A DNA stretch of 64,000 bases, from assembly GCF_003254395.2 (NCBI RefSeq), contig NC_037651.1, positions 9,408,501 through 9,472,500 of the forward strand, in the 5' to 3' direction. Under the pieces are notes generated by a model. The model searched no databases, had not been told where the DNA came from, and saw only the letters and a list, made by a program, of their open reading frames with translations. Positions 47,932 through 60,426 of this stretch are shown here, one piece after another (within the stretch, counting starts at the first letter, position 1; every line of letters starts with the position of its first letter). This DNA is from Apis mellifera (taxonomy: Eukaryota; Arthropoda; Insecta; Hymenoptera; Apidae). A program made the position numbers and the translations under genes.

Positions 47932-50900
47932 CTAATGAAAAATTTGGGGGAAACTTGAACACGCGTCGCTTCGCGCCCCTCTCGTTGATCAACCGATATA
48001 TGTATACATACATATATATGTATATATACGTATGTTATTTCCAATTTTTCTTGATTTTCTTTTCTTCTTCTTCTTCTACTTTCCTCTTTTTCTCTCCTCC
48101 CCTCTTCGTTTCCCGAATCCATTCCATTTTCGGCATCGAAAGCAAGACGAATATTTCTTTGGTCACGGCAAGATAAGATTCTCGATAATGGAAACGCGTG
48201 GCGACGCCCGTTCAAGCACCCTCCGATCCGCGTCCGAGTCCCATAGTCCTTCGCCTCGTCTCCGTAGTGAGTGCCTCCGCGATTTATCGAATAAACGCGA
48301 CGGCTGTGTGCACGATCGCTGCCTGTCCTTAGAATATATAGAGTCGAGTACGTTTTATAATTAATAATTATGCGTGTATGCGTTACGGTTAACTGTTAAT
48401 TAACTTGACTTGACAAATGGTTACGGTACTGTAATTAATTAATTATTATCTGTTAGTTTAAATATGTGTGACTCCACCGTTTACAATCCATATACGTCTC
48501 TTCTCCCTTTCGCGATCTCGTTCGCGTTCTCTCTTTCCCTCTCTCTTTCTCTCTCGCTTCCTCTTCCTCTCTCTTTCTCTCTATCTCTCTCTCTCTCTTC
48601 TCGCCTCTATTCGGAGTATACAACGTACACGTTGCCTAAACTACGAACACTTAGTACACTTAGTAGCATATTTATTTCCGTTAAATATTGATTGGATTTT
48701 GGGGTGGAAAGGTGGGGGAAAGGGGAGGTTCAGGGTCAAAACGAACGGCGGTCGTGTGATGGACGAAAGAAAAAAAAAAGAAAAAAAACTTTTTTTTCGA
48801 CGATCTTTCGATTTTTCAGGAGATCTTTCTTCATTTCCTTTTCTCTTCTCTTCTCTCCTTTCCACGATTTCTCTTCTCCACCACTATGTCGGACCGCCAT
48901 CGGTGTTCGTTCGAATCTCTCTGCGTTCTCGCGAATAAATTTTTCGACGATTTCGAAAATTTAATATGGAGGGGAAGGGAGGGATGGGGGCTTGGGTGGG
49001 GAGGGTGTTCGATCAGGGAATTGGAAGGTAATTGCGCACGAAATGAATCCGGTATTTCCGGTCGTTCCACTTACGCGTTCGGCGGTGGTGTACGACAAGA
49101 CTGAATAGACACTGAAAAGACCAAGTGCTTCCTGTAATACTTACTTAGTTAACTGTTTATTGCGGTACATTGTAATAACTGTTCTACCATAGTACTACTA
49201 GTTGTGAGTTATACTTGAAAAACGACTGTTTAACTGTAACAGAAAACCCTGACGAAGGCACCCACTAAACGGACTTTTTATTCATTTTTTCCATTTATAT
49301 TAATATTCAATATTATTCAATTTTATCTCATCGATTTCTATTTTTCGTATTTCTCGTATTAATGTGTACACATTATGTGCGTATTATCCTTGTTTTCTCT
49401 TTCGTTCTTTCTTTTACGTTTAGAAGAATCGAAGTGATCGATTTTTTTTTCTCGCCAAGATTATTCCAATGGATTCGACTCGATCGTTGTTAGAAAAAAA
49501 AAAAAAAAAAATCGTTTTCATTTCCAATCGCGAAATGTGAAAAGTGAAGGAAGAAAATTTTTCGGACTCGGTTTTTTTCCCTCGAACGCGTATACGGGGG
49601 GTCGTAAGTGGGGGTTGGGGTAAAGTAAACACATTCCCGTGAACGAAAAATTTGGAGAATATTTTGAAAAGAGTATCGACTCGTCGCGAAAACCGGGAGA
49701 TCTCGGGGAACTTCCGGCTTGCTGCGACGAGCCAGCACGGTGGGCTCGCACGTTCGTCGTCGACGATTGTCTTTTCTTTTTTTCCTTTTTTCTTTTCCTC
49801 CCCTCTCCCCTCTTTCTTTCCTTCTTCTTTTTCTTTACCGATTCGCGTCTCGATCGATCACGGTTCACGGCACGTCACTACTCGGCTGGAGTTTCAACTC
49901 GTAAAAAAATCTCTCCTCTCTAATTTATTTAATTTCGCGAACTTTGCGCCTTTTGCGCCCCGACAAATATTATAACGATTATAAAGCCAAAGTGCCCGAA
50001 CATCGTCAAGACAATCGAACATTTTTTACTTCACGTTTCCAAATAATAAAAAAAGCGTGGCAAAAATTTTCATCTCTCGTTGCGCCCTGAAATCGAGACA
50101 CCGGATGCCAACGAATTTCTCTCGATTGTTGAGAAAAAAAAAAAAGAATTTCCTTTCATTTTCTTTCTTTCGATACTTGAACTCCGGGGGATGGTATCGC
50201 AGCCTCCATAATTCACATTGGAAATAGATTAAAACGCGTTGGAAAGGCGTTGTTGTTAGAAGATTAGGGGAGGGGGGGGATATCGGTTGAATTTCGTTCG
50301 TGGGGAACGAATTCGTCTTTGATTCGCGCGTTATTCGACGAATAACGAGAGCAAAATCACTGTTGGGTTGGGATTCGAACGATTGGATTCGAGAACGGCG
50401 AACGGGGAACCCACCGTCTTACCAGCTATGCCTCTTCATTTATATAGTGGACATTGAAACAACTTATTCCGGTTTTTAATCACGGAGGCTCGGTCAGGGA
50501 CACCGCGTGAAAACGCGAATGCCGCCGAGGCGCTCGCACTGCTAGACTGTCGGTTTTATCATATGCTGCGCACTTACGATACACACTGTCACGAATATAC
50601 GTCACATACGTCTTTGCCCCATCTTTCTCCTTCCTTCTCTCTCTCTATCTATCTATCTCTCTATTTCTCTCTACTTTTCTCTCGGATCGATCAGCGCGAC
50701 CGTACGTGGTCGTATATTCGTTTTGTGAGATTATTTCATTAAAAAATTAAAACCCGATCGAAAACAAATCAACGGTTTTTGCTTGTAAAGCCGCGAATTC
50801 GAACAACGGCTCTCCTAATGCCGTTGCTACTTGCTAGGATGGTTATTACACTGGTTTTTTTTTTCTTCTTCTTCTTCTTCTTCTTCTTCTTTTCTCTATG

Positions 50901-51799
50901 TATACGCGTGGGACAGGCTTTCTTCTTCTCCTTCTTGTTCGTTCTCGAGGCGCCATCTTTGTTTTACAAACGTCTCTCTTCCTTTCTATCTCTCCTCGTC
51001 TTACTCGTCTTACTTTTCGGACGTTCGAGTGGTTCTTTGTATTTTGTATTTTTATTATCTCTTCGCCTCGCAAGCCTGCCCACTACGATTTATCGACGTA
51101 TCTTCGAAAGAAGAATACGTCGTCTGTCACGTTTCGGGTATATCGGCGTCATATCCGGGATGCATGGCGTGACGTTGTCGCGTTCGTTCGGGGAAGAAAG
51201 CGAACAACGTCGTTTTCATCATCGGTTCTGCATCCAAACGTATGCCAAAGGCCGCGAATTTTGTTTCGATTTTCGTGCTCGTTTTCTCTTTTTTTTTTTT
51301 CCTCTCTTCTTACTTTTTCTCTTTTTTTTTTCCACATGTTTTTTTGGATCAATTGCTTTTTATTTTAATCTCGTAAATCCTCCGTTCACTGCCGCTCGAA
51401 ACGATTCCTTTCCGCTCGAAAAAGCGAGAACGAATCGGTTGGCGATCCTCGCGCGGATCTTTTCAAAATTCGGATCGGTAGTAAACGTTTTTCGTTTTAT
51501 TTAACCTTTTTTCTTTTTTTTTTTTTCGTTATACAAACCATATTATTTTTCTCTAATAATCGTACGTTTACGTGAAAAAAAGTACCGTGTGTGTGTGTGG
51601 CCGAATAGTGGTTCCGTGGTTTCTTTTTTCTTTTTTTTTCTCTTTCTTCGAATGTTGGCCGCTTTCTTTTCTTTTTTTCTTTTTTTTTTTTTCGACAATT
51701 TACAAAATCAATTGGCTTTACATATCCGTAGCGTGTGTAATCAAGTGTATTCACGAAGTGTAAGAGAGTGTATCGAACGTGTAATCAAATGTGCGTGTG

Positions 51800-52240
51800 T
51801 ACGTGTGTAGGTGTGCATGCGCGGGATGGCCGCGCAAGGGTGTAGGCTCGTACGAGGGTTGGCGAGGGTTTGACAACCGCAACGGATCCATCGTACAGCC
51901 TGTGTATGGAGATGTGTGTGAGCGCGCGGGGTTGCACGCTCGAGAACCAGGGCAACTTTGATTTCATCGTGTAACGTGATTCGCCGAGATCGCGGCCAGC
52001 CGCCCGACCGCCCGGCTCCGAACCGGGCGGGATCGTCGGCCCGAGGCGCGGATCTCGCTACTCGCTCTTTTCGTCGTTTGCTGCTTTGTGTGTGCATCTG
52101 TCTGTGATTCTGTCGTCTGTTGTGCAATTGTGAACTGTTTATCGCCCCTCGGCGAGAATACCAATTTCACCGCGCCCCGTCCATCCAAGAATCGGCGGCG
52201 CGGATTTTTTTTGCGTTTAATTCGTGAGGTCGAGTCGTAT
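51800..52240. promoter_or_regulatory. CpG-rich patch, candidate regulatory element
   Basis: Densest CpG in the desert (around 51965-52060 and 52150-52200), flanked by GT-rich and T-rich DNA. No TATA or coding exon attaches to it. Promoter or enhancer function is inference from composition only. Confidence 0.25.
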
Positions 52241-53066
52241 TTGTGAGTGTGTATGCACTGGGAGTATACACCAGCGCATCCGGGCTATGGCATTTTTTTT
52301 TTTAGATTATTTAAACATTTAGCAAATTTACATGAAAGAGATTAAGATTATGGGTTTAAGGGCCGGTTTTGCAGACCGCGCGCTCCCCTCTCTCTCTTCT
52401 TCTTCTCCTATTCTCTTCTCAGATTTTCATCCTCCTTTCTCTCTTACTCTCTCTCTCTCTCACTCTCTCTCGCGTTTCGACGACTCGTCGTCCTCCCACG
52501 TCGTCCTCCCTCTTTCTCCTTCTCCTCCCACTTCTCCTTCTCCTCTCCTCGACTTGGATCGCGCGGGTTTTCGATAGTGTAGCTTTCGTATCGATATATA
52601 TAGGATAGGACAGCTCGTACGTGGAACGCAGCTGCTTCCTTCCTCCTCCGTGTGGCGATCTTCCGTCGAGATCGAGAAAGAGTTGATCGTTCGGACGACG
52701 AGCGTACTTTTCCTCCTCGTTCCCTCCGAGTCGGATAATAGCAGTAATTCGTAGTAAATTCACGAATACCAGTGTTCATCGTGAATTTTCTTCTCGACTC
52801 GGTTTCCATTCTTTTATTCGTCTTCTTCTTCTTTCCCTGTTCCCTCGATCCGTGTTGCGTATATATATATATATGTATGCGTATATATATATAGCTCGGA
52901 CGACAATGGTAGCTGTGCGCGCGCGGATGAAAATCTGGCGAAGGTAGACGCGTTGCGCCACCGGCCCGCTTAAGAGTTACGGGCATATGTAAATCAATAT
53001 ATTTGTAAATTATTTTTTTGTGATTTTTTCTGGCCGGCACGCCTACGACGGCGGGCACGCCATTTT

Positions 53067-53117
<51 letters not shown>

Positions 53118-53118
53118 T
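53067..53118. repeat. TTTA tetranucleotide microsatellite
   Basis: Pure (TTTA)13 tract. Confidence 0.95.
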
Positions 53119-56100
53119 CTCGTTATCTTTGCTTATCATTCTTCGATTACAGAACATACACTACTAGAGCTATTGTAACTTGCTGTGTGTTTTTTGTTTA
53201 AATTTTTTTTTTTTTCATTTTTTTTTTTTCCTTAATAATTATGGTACACGTTCGCGGGGCACGGGCCGGCGCCTCGGGAATAATTCCTCCTTCTCGCGCG
53301 GGGATGTTGTGGTTGTGTGCGGGGGGGGAGTTTTTATTACATTAGTCGGCTGCCCCCTTTTTTTTTTTCCTCTACCGATTCTGAAATCGTTTTTCTCCTT
53401 TTTCTCTGCTTTATTCCATTCCGTCTGCTCATCTCCCTTTACAAGTTCAATAAAAAAGCAACCCTCGGCGCACGGCAGGATGCACCGGTGAAAAAAAGCT
53501 GTCGTCTCGGGATCGTTTCACGACCGACGCGTTGAGGGATGACGCGTTGTAGGGTGGTCGTGTGGGTGATGGTGATATCGGTCATCATCGTCACCGCCGT
53601 CATGAAAGATCTCGACGTTGTGCTCTCGTGGTGGTGGTGGTTGTGTTTATTGTATTGTTGTTGTTGTTAGAGTTTTTTTTTTTTTTTCGTTTTTTTCCTT
53701 TTTTTTCCCTAAACTTTTGCTGAATTTGAATTGGCGATTAAGTGATGGTGAAAAGTGGTGAATGGCTGTTGCTTTTTTAAATCTCTTCGTATCGTCTCCT
53801 TCCGCTCTCCTATATTTTTCGTGCACCATTTACATTTTTTGATGATTTTTTTTGCTTTCTTTTGTTTTTTTTTTTTTTTGCTTTTGTTTTGTCGAGGGAC
53901 CTTTTCTTTTTTCTAGAAATCGTCTTTTTATTTTCTTTCTTTCTTTCTTTCTTTCTTTGTTTCTTTTTTTTCCCTATCTCTTCGTTTGTTTTGGAAAGAT
54001 GATCCTCAGAGTTTTGTTTCTCTTTTCCATTATAATTTTTTCAATCAATTTTTTAATTTTAAAATTATCATTGATATATCCTGATAAATCGACCTGATTT
54101 TGTAATCTTTTTGCCCAATTCAAACGGTTAACATTCGCTCGATTCGTTCCTCTCATTCATTCAGAGCGACACCTAGATTCGGAATTATCGAATTTCGAGA
54201 AATTTCGGGTTGTCCGCGATACATTTTTTTTTTTTCTTCTTCTTTTCTTTCCCGTAAAAATTTTCGCGCGGGATCTATATCCTCTCCCCGATGATCTTTT
54301 TTTCGATGATCGGCGGCCGCACCTTTGCCGAAACAAACGAATCGTTCGCGCCGGAAACGTTGAATGCATCGTATATTTTATATATTATTATCTTTGGAAA
54401 AGACCACATGTTGTCACATACTCCATCGAATATATTCCACGAGAATAATTATATTCGGAAAAAATTGTGTTCGCCAAACGTTTGGTCCCTGTCTTAATTT
54501 GGAGGCTAGTCGGTGCCGGTGGTGCGAGTGTGTGAAGAATTGTGTTCTGAGGCTTACTTATTCTCTATCCTATCGTAGCTGTACAATCCATCGCAATGCT
54601 GTGTGTGTGTGTGTGTGTATCCATGTGTGTGGATGTGTGTGGATGTGTGTATCAGTGTCGAGAAAAAAAAATTTCCCGATCAGCGACGCCCATTTTGGGG
54701 AACGTTCTTGCGCAAACCCTCTCGGATCGATTTTTTTTTCTATTTTTCCCCAAAATTTTCTCTCGTCCCGTCGATGGGATTATCGGCGGGAGGGTGGAGG
54801 GGTTGTGTACAAGGGCGATCACCAACGACCAGGCGTACACCGATGACGAACAGAAGCATTGGTTCGATAAAAACGATTATCGTTGGTTGCGTGAACGAGG
54901 TGTATGCACTCGTCCAGCTTTAGGTATTTACATAGAAACTAACCCTATTTCGCATTATGTACTTGATTTAAGTTTACCAGTAAATTCTCAGTTTATGCTT
55001 GTGATATCAAGGTGTATTTACATACTACTTAATCCGAGGAAAAAACGCCCTGTAACGCAAAAATTGTTATAATAAGAATTCGATCAATGATCGACCCGCT
55101 TGCACGCCTACCGAGAACTCGAGGGATCGTTTTTTTTTTTCAGAAATTTTTGAACATTGTTATTATTCTTGATTCTTGAGATGTTTCTTTTCTCTCTTTT
55201 TCTCTGATCTCTCGTTCGTATCGCGGTGGAAGAAGGAAAAAAAAAAAAGAAAGAATAAAGTCATCGAGTATTCGGAATTTTGAAATTTTTCGATAAAATT
55301 TTTCAGAAATATTCGCGATAACGGAATAAAATCGAGAAATCTCACCGTCCCTCGAGTTCCAAGTGGCGAAGGCGGGTACAATCGTTAAATGTAGCTTTGA
55401 CGATGAATCTTTTTAGCAATCTTTTCTTCTCTCGTCCCAGATGGTGAAAAAGCCTGGCTACCCGGCGGCTTCTCGGCGCGTGTCTTTTTTCTTTTTTTTT
55501 TTACGTTCAACGAAGATGACGACGTTAGGCTACTTTCAAAAATTGGCGAACAAAGGGGGTTAAAAAGAGGGATTCCCCTGAAGAGGAACGGAGAAGTTCA
55601 TCGAGGTATAAATTTCGCGTACTTATCCAAGAAAATTGTATTTTTCCAATTCCTCTCATTCTTAATTTTTTTTTCCCTTTTTCTTTTTGTTTTTCCCACT
55701 TCTCCTTTCGTTTCTATTCTTCTCTTTTTCTTTTTCTTTTCTTTTTTTTCCATCCGTCGAAACGTTTTCATTTTTCGAAACTTAAAAGCGCGTTCGAAAA
55801 TCGGGAATCGAAAGAGAAAATAAAAATATCTCGTTTTTGTTTCTTCTTCTTCTTCTTCCTCATTTTTGTTTTTTCTTTCCGTTTCGTTAGAATTTTTTTA
55901 ATTACCTCGGGACAGAATGAGGAAAATCGTTTTTTCTTTTCTCTTTTTTTCTTTCGAAAGGATAGAAAAGCGATCGTGGAGAGACAATTGGAATGAAAAA
56001 AAAAGTGGAAAGGTGGGGGAACGGGGAGTGGGGGAGTGGGGAGGTGGGGTGGGGTGGGTTGGGATATTCGTACGAACCGGTCACGGAACGAAAGTCTCAT

Positions 56101-56291
56101 CGAGAATCTCCGAAGGGAACAACAACAACAACAACAACGCGGTCGACGTACGATGTCATGGGGGGAAGAAAAAATTCGGCACGCTACCATTCATTTCCGC
56201 ACTCTTCAGTCCGCGATTGCCAGTCGAAGAAACGAAGAAATCGAACGTGTCGTAGGTGAATCCTAGATCGAAAGAACCATCATTTTCATTC

Positions 56292-56329
<38 letters not shown>

Positions 56330-56542
56330 TCTCCTTTTCCTTTTTTCCCAATCTAATTTTTGTTTATCCCAATTTTTTTATTTTTAATTTTTTTACTCCA
56401 ATTATTTTCTTTTTACTTTGGACCGCCTCTCGATTTTTAACGTTTTTGTTTTCTTTTTTTAAAAAATTTTTGAAACTTTTTCGAACGACTATCCGTATCC
56501 GTATTTTTTCGCGTTCTAAAAAAAAGACCAACAAGACTCGAG

Positions 56543-56576
<34 letters not shown>

Positions 56577-57665
56577 CTCGTTTCGGATGCGCGTTGCGGT
56601 TTACGGTCAACGTTTCGTTTCATCTCGTCTGGTCTCGTCGAAAGAAACCCCATCGAAAGTACGGACAGTCCAGGAGTTTTATAAAAGGTCGGAAAAAGGG
56701 GAATTAGGGTCGAGATTGATGGGGCATCACAAAGAGGTATTTAGGGGGTAAGGGGCTGGCCCGAGTTCTCTAAAGTTCGCTCCACGGTCAAACCTGCGTT
56801 TACTTTCCATATTCTTCTTCCTCTCCTCTCCCTCGTCATCCTCATCTTCGTATTTTTTTTTCCCTTTTTTTCCTTTTTTTTTTTTCCCTAAATCGATCCA
56901 CCTCTGTTCCGCTTCTCCTTCTTCTTCTTCTTCTTCTTCTTTTTACTTTTTCATATTCTTGTTCTTGTTCTTCTTCCTTTTTTTTTTACTCTTCTTCTTC
57001 TTATTCTTCTTCCTCTTTTTCTAAGTATTGCGAGAACGTAACGGTATATTGCAAGTAAAAGTTCGAAACGACGCAAGTATTTTTTTTTTTTTTTTACGCG
57101 TTCAGATATATATCCGGAAATAAAAAAATATTTCGCTTATAACGATCACAGGACCTCAGATTACCTGAAGCACGCCACTCTAAAATCTCTCATTCGCTTC
57201 ACTCTCTCATTCTCTCCTCCTTGATGCTCACGAAGCATTCTCTTTCGCGCAGCTTTTCTCTTTCATTCAACAGCGCGTGCCCGTCCACGTACGCGACAAA
57301 TCCCAAGGTCGTTCATTCACCAAATCTCCTTTCTCTCCTTCTCTTTCTCTCGTCCCCTTTCTCTCCTTGCATTCTGCCCCTCCTCTCTCTCTCTCTTTTT
57401 CTCTCTCTCTCTCGGATTCTCTTACGCGTCTCCTTTCATTCGACCCTCGATCGTCGTTTGCTCGGGAACGTTTGCGTGTACCGGTGTACGGGTACGCGCT
57501 CCGCATTCATTCGAATTTTTTTTTTTTCTCTTTCGCCTAATTTAACCTAGTCTCATAGACGCTATATTTATTATTTATAATATTTATATATATATATATA
57601 TATAATATATATAATATTTAGCATTTAGTTTTTTATTTCTCGCTCTCTCTCTCTTTCTCTCCCTC

Positions 57666-57696
<31 letters not shown>

Positions 57697-58143
57697 TCCT
57701 CTTCATGCTCTTTCATCTTCATCATTCATCTTTTTATTCTATTTTCTCTTCCTCTCTCTTTTTTTCCCTCTTTCCTCTCTTCTCTATCATTCGATCATAT
57801 TCTTCTGGCGCGTGTGTTTCCTTTTTTTTCCCTTTTCCTCTATTTCTATTTATTATTTATTTATTTATTTATTCTCATAATTATTATTATTATTTTTTTT
57901 TTTTCCCCACGAAAAAATGCTCGTCGCTCGCGCACACTCTACGACGATTATATTATATTATATATATATATTTTCTTTGAAAATTGTGCACGCGGTACAA
58001 ACGTCCGGAGGGACGCCGGGTGAGGCAGGACGTCAAGTCACTCTCAAGTCCTCTCTCTCCTCCTCGCCCTCCGTCCCTCGGTTTTATTATTTGTTTCTTC
58101 ATTTCTTCCTCTTTTCTTCTTCCCTCTCCTCTTCTTCCTCATT

Positions 58144-58144
<1 letters not shown>

Positions 58145-58194
<50 letters not shown>
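58145..58194. repeat. AAT trinucleotide microsatellite
   Basis: Pure (AAT)n of 50 bp. Confidence 0.95.
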
Positions 58195-58341
58195 CCATCA
58201 GATACGCTCCAGACTCTCTCTGTATGTATATATAATATATATAATATAACTGTTTGTGTAATAATTATATTTTGTTTGTTCGCTTACGAGCTAATAGTTC
58301 TCGTGCTGCCGGTCAGCACATGTTTTGCGCGCATTTTTTTT

Positions 58342-58346
<5 letters not shown>

Positions 58347-58405
<59 letters not shown>
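58347..58405. repeat. TA dinucleotide microsatellite
   Basis: Pure (TA)n of 59 bp, self-complementary. Confidence 0.95.
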
Positions 58406-58407
<2 letters not shown>

Positions 58408-59199
58408 TTACGTGGAGTAGATTCTTCGCGTGTTTTTTTTTTTTTCATATTATATAGTATACGAGTGTGTGTACGTGTGTACAAGTGTGTATATATATAT
58501 ATATACGTGTAACAAGGATTTCCGCGTGTGTATACGTGTGTACATGTATCGTGTATGCGTGTACGTGGTTTGGTGTAGTTTTTTTCTTCTTCTCTTTCTC
58601 CTCATCGTCTCATCATCATCCTCTTCTCTCTCTGTGCGTGTACATATACATCACTAAATCACGTATCGATCGGCGGCCAACGACGAATGGCCGCACACGT
58701 CCGTGGCCGTCGTCGGGCCGCTGAGATCGCTAATCCAGACCGTCCGTCATTACATTACATTTTCCTTCTTCCTCTTCTTCTTCTCGTTCTTCTCTTTCCT
58801 TTCCTTCCTTTCTTTTTTCCCCATCTGTTGTAACTTGTTTCTCGCGTTAAAAAACGGGGAAAGGGGATTGTACGCAAATAATTTTGTCGTACGCGCGCGT
58901 AATTTTTTTTTTTTTTTCGACGACGTACCGAATTAGGAAATTGATCAATCCGTATCAATCTCTCCGCGTTCTCACGCACGATTAATCAACAAGGAGACGC
59001 GTGCCCTTTCCCTTCCTTCCTTCCATCCTCTCCTCTTCTTCCATCCTCTTCCGTCTTCCTTCTTAAAACGTTACGGGAGCTAAGAATTAAGGGTTACCTT
59101 AAAAGTGGCTTCTAGGTATTTTTATGTATAGTATTTATGTATAGTTTAGCATTTTAGTTATAGTTTTTAGTTTTTGCTTTTTTATTTTATTTTTTTTTG

Positions 59200-60426
59200 A
59201 GCCTCGACAGGAGGGGGAAGCCCTCGGATCGGATCCATTGGATCCCCGGTGGCTCGTCTCCTCCCCCCTGTGGCGACTTAGACTTGTATCCACCCCGGAA
59301 AGACTTTGCCCCGGGATAGCGTCTAAGCCGTTCCTCTTCCCGGCTCTTGTACTAAAAAAAACCCGGTAGTACTCGCGCCCTGCCCGGGATCGACGCCCTC
59401 CCCCCGCCCCCCTCTCTTTCCTTCGACCTCCCGATTTGTCAATTTCTTCGGGAGGGGGAGAGGGGTGGGGGAGGCGGGGAGGGGTTGATTCGCGGGACAG
59501 TCGCGTTTCTTCACAAGTTTCTTTCCTCCCTTCCTTCCTTCCTTCCTTCCTTCCTCCCTCTCTCTTTCGTTTTCATTCGTTCGGAATTATTAATTATGGC
59601 ACGTTTCAGGGGTGATTCCGGGCGACCAGCGCGACAATGCGTCCTGCGAATTCTGAGAGAAGAGCGACTCAACGAGAACAATGAATATCGCTGGAGGAAA
59701 GGACGGGGAGAGGATTGTCCCTCCTGGATCGTCCCTCCCCCTCCCCGTTCCCCCTTCCTTTGGAGGGGAGGGGCCGCGTCGGCGAGGGACGATCCGCGAG
59801 GTGGTTTTCCTTTTCCTCTCTTCCCCCCCCCGTGTCGCGGCGAGCGTCGTCGTTCTAGGAACTCTAGGATCCAGGACCGTAAGAAAGTAAGTAGGAACAA
59901 CGTGGTCCGCGCGGAGCGGAGAGACACTTTTCTCGCGCGGGTGCTTAGAGAAAAGAAAGACCATTGGCCGCTGGTTGCCGTCCTCACGCACCGTGTAACG
60001 GATTTCTAGATACGTATTTATCGACCGTCAACATCATCTTCCTGCCCCTCCCTAAGTTTCCCCACTGTCTTTGCAGGAGAGAAGCGTTTCACAGTCGAAG
60101 GAGTTTCGCTGTCCCAATGGCAAGGGACGAAGCGAGAAATAGGATATACAATTTTTTTTTTTTTCCCCCCGAGGAAAAATCGGCTGAGAATCGGCTCGAT
60201 TTTTCACGATCGCCGGGTTCGTGTATGGTAATAATAATAATAATTTCATTTTACTACTGCTGAGACGGAAATAGTTTCGCGGATGACCACACTTGAACGC
60301 CTATTTCTTTTCTCTTCCTCGCGTGTGTTTACGAATCGACGTAGAATCGACGATGGGGAAAAAGGCGAACACGCGCACGTCCACGTGTTTTTCTTTTCTC
60401 GCACGTCGAGTTGTACGTCGTTCCTT
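59200..60426 (-). other. Probable 3' UTR of the zinc-finger gene with GC-rich segment
   Basis: Lies directly 3' of both alternative stops. It contains a GC-rich stretch (59200-59480) with a stem at 59277-59327: CTTAGAC pairs with GTCTAAG, and inside it TATCC pairs with GGATA. It also contains C/G homopolymer runs. TTTATT runs near 59183 give minus-strand AATAAA. The end of the transcript is inferred, not shown. Confidence 0.4.

Larger units (their letters stand above)
47932..59199. other. Gene desert, 3' flank of the zinc-finger gene
   Basis: Mixed CpG-containing and polypyrimidine DNA. GC- and CpG-rich patches at about 51800-52240 and 53265-53340 could be promoters or enhancers. Reading frames are low-complexity or lack splice context. 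No gene was recognised. Confidence 0.55.

Noticed and set aside
48189..48364. 58-codon + frame METRGDARSS...
   Set aside because: Ser/Arg-rich with a plausible start, but no splice or promoter context, and its Arg/Ser content is typical of CpG-rich DNA here.
50360..50435. tRNA-like stretch on minus (GCATAGCTGGTAAGAC, TTCGAATCCC)
   Set aside because: A- and B-box-like words are present, but the T stem does not pair and the anticodon loop would be 13 bases. No cloverleaf can be drawn.
50779..51504. 241-codon + frame
   Set aside because: Driven by TTC and T repeats; neighbouring frames are equally open and none resembles a family.
52444..53058. 204-codon minus frame
   Set aside because: Arg/Glu/Ser-rich translation of CT tracts and TA repeats; not protein-like.
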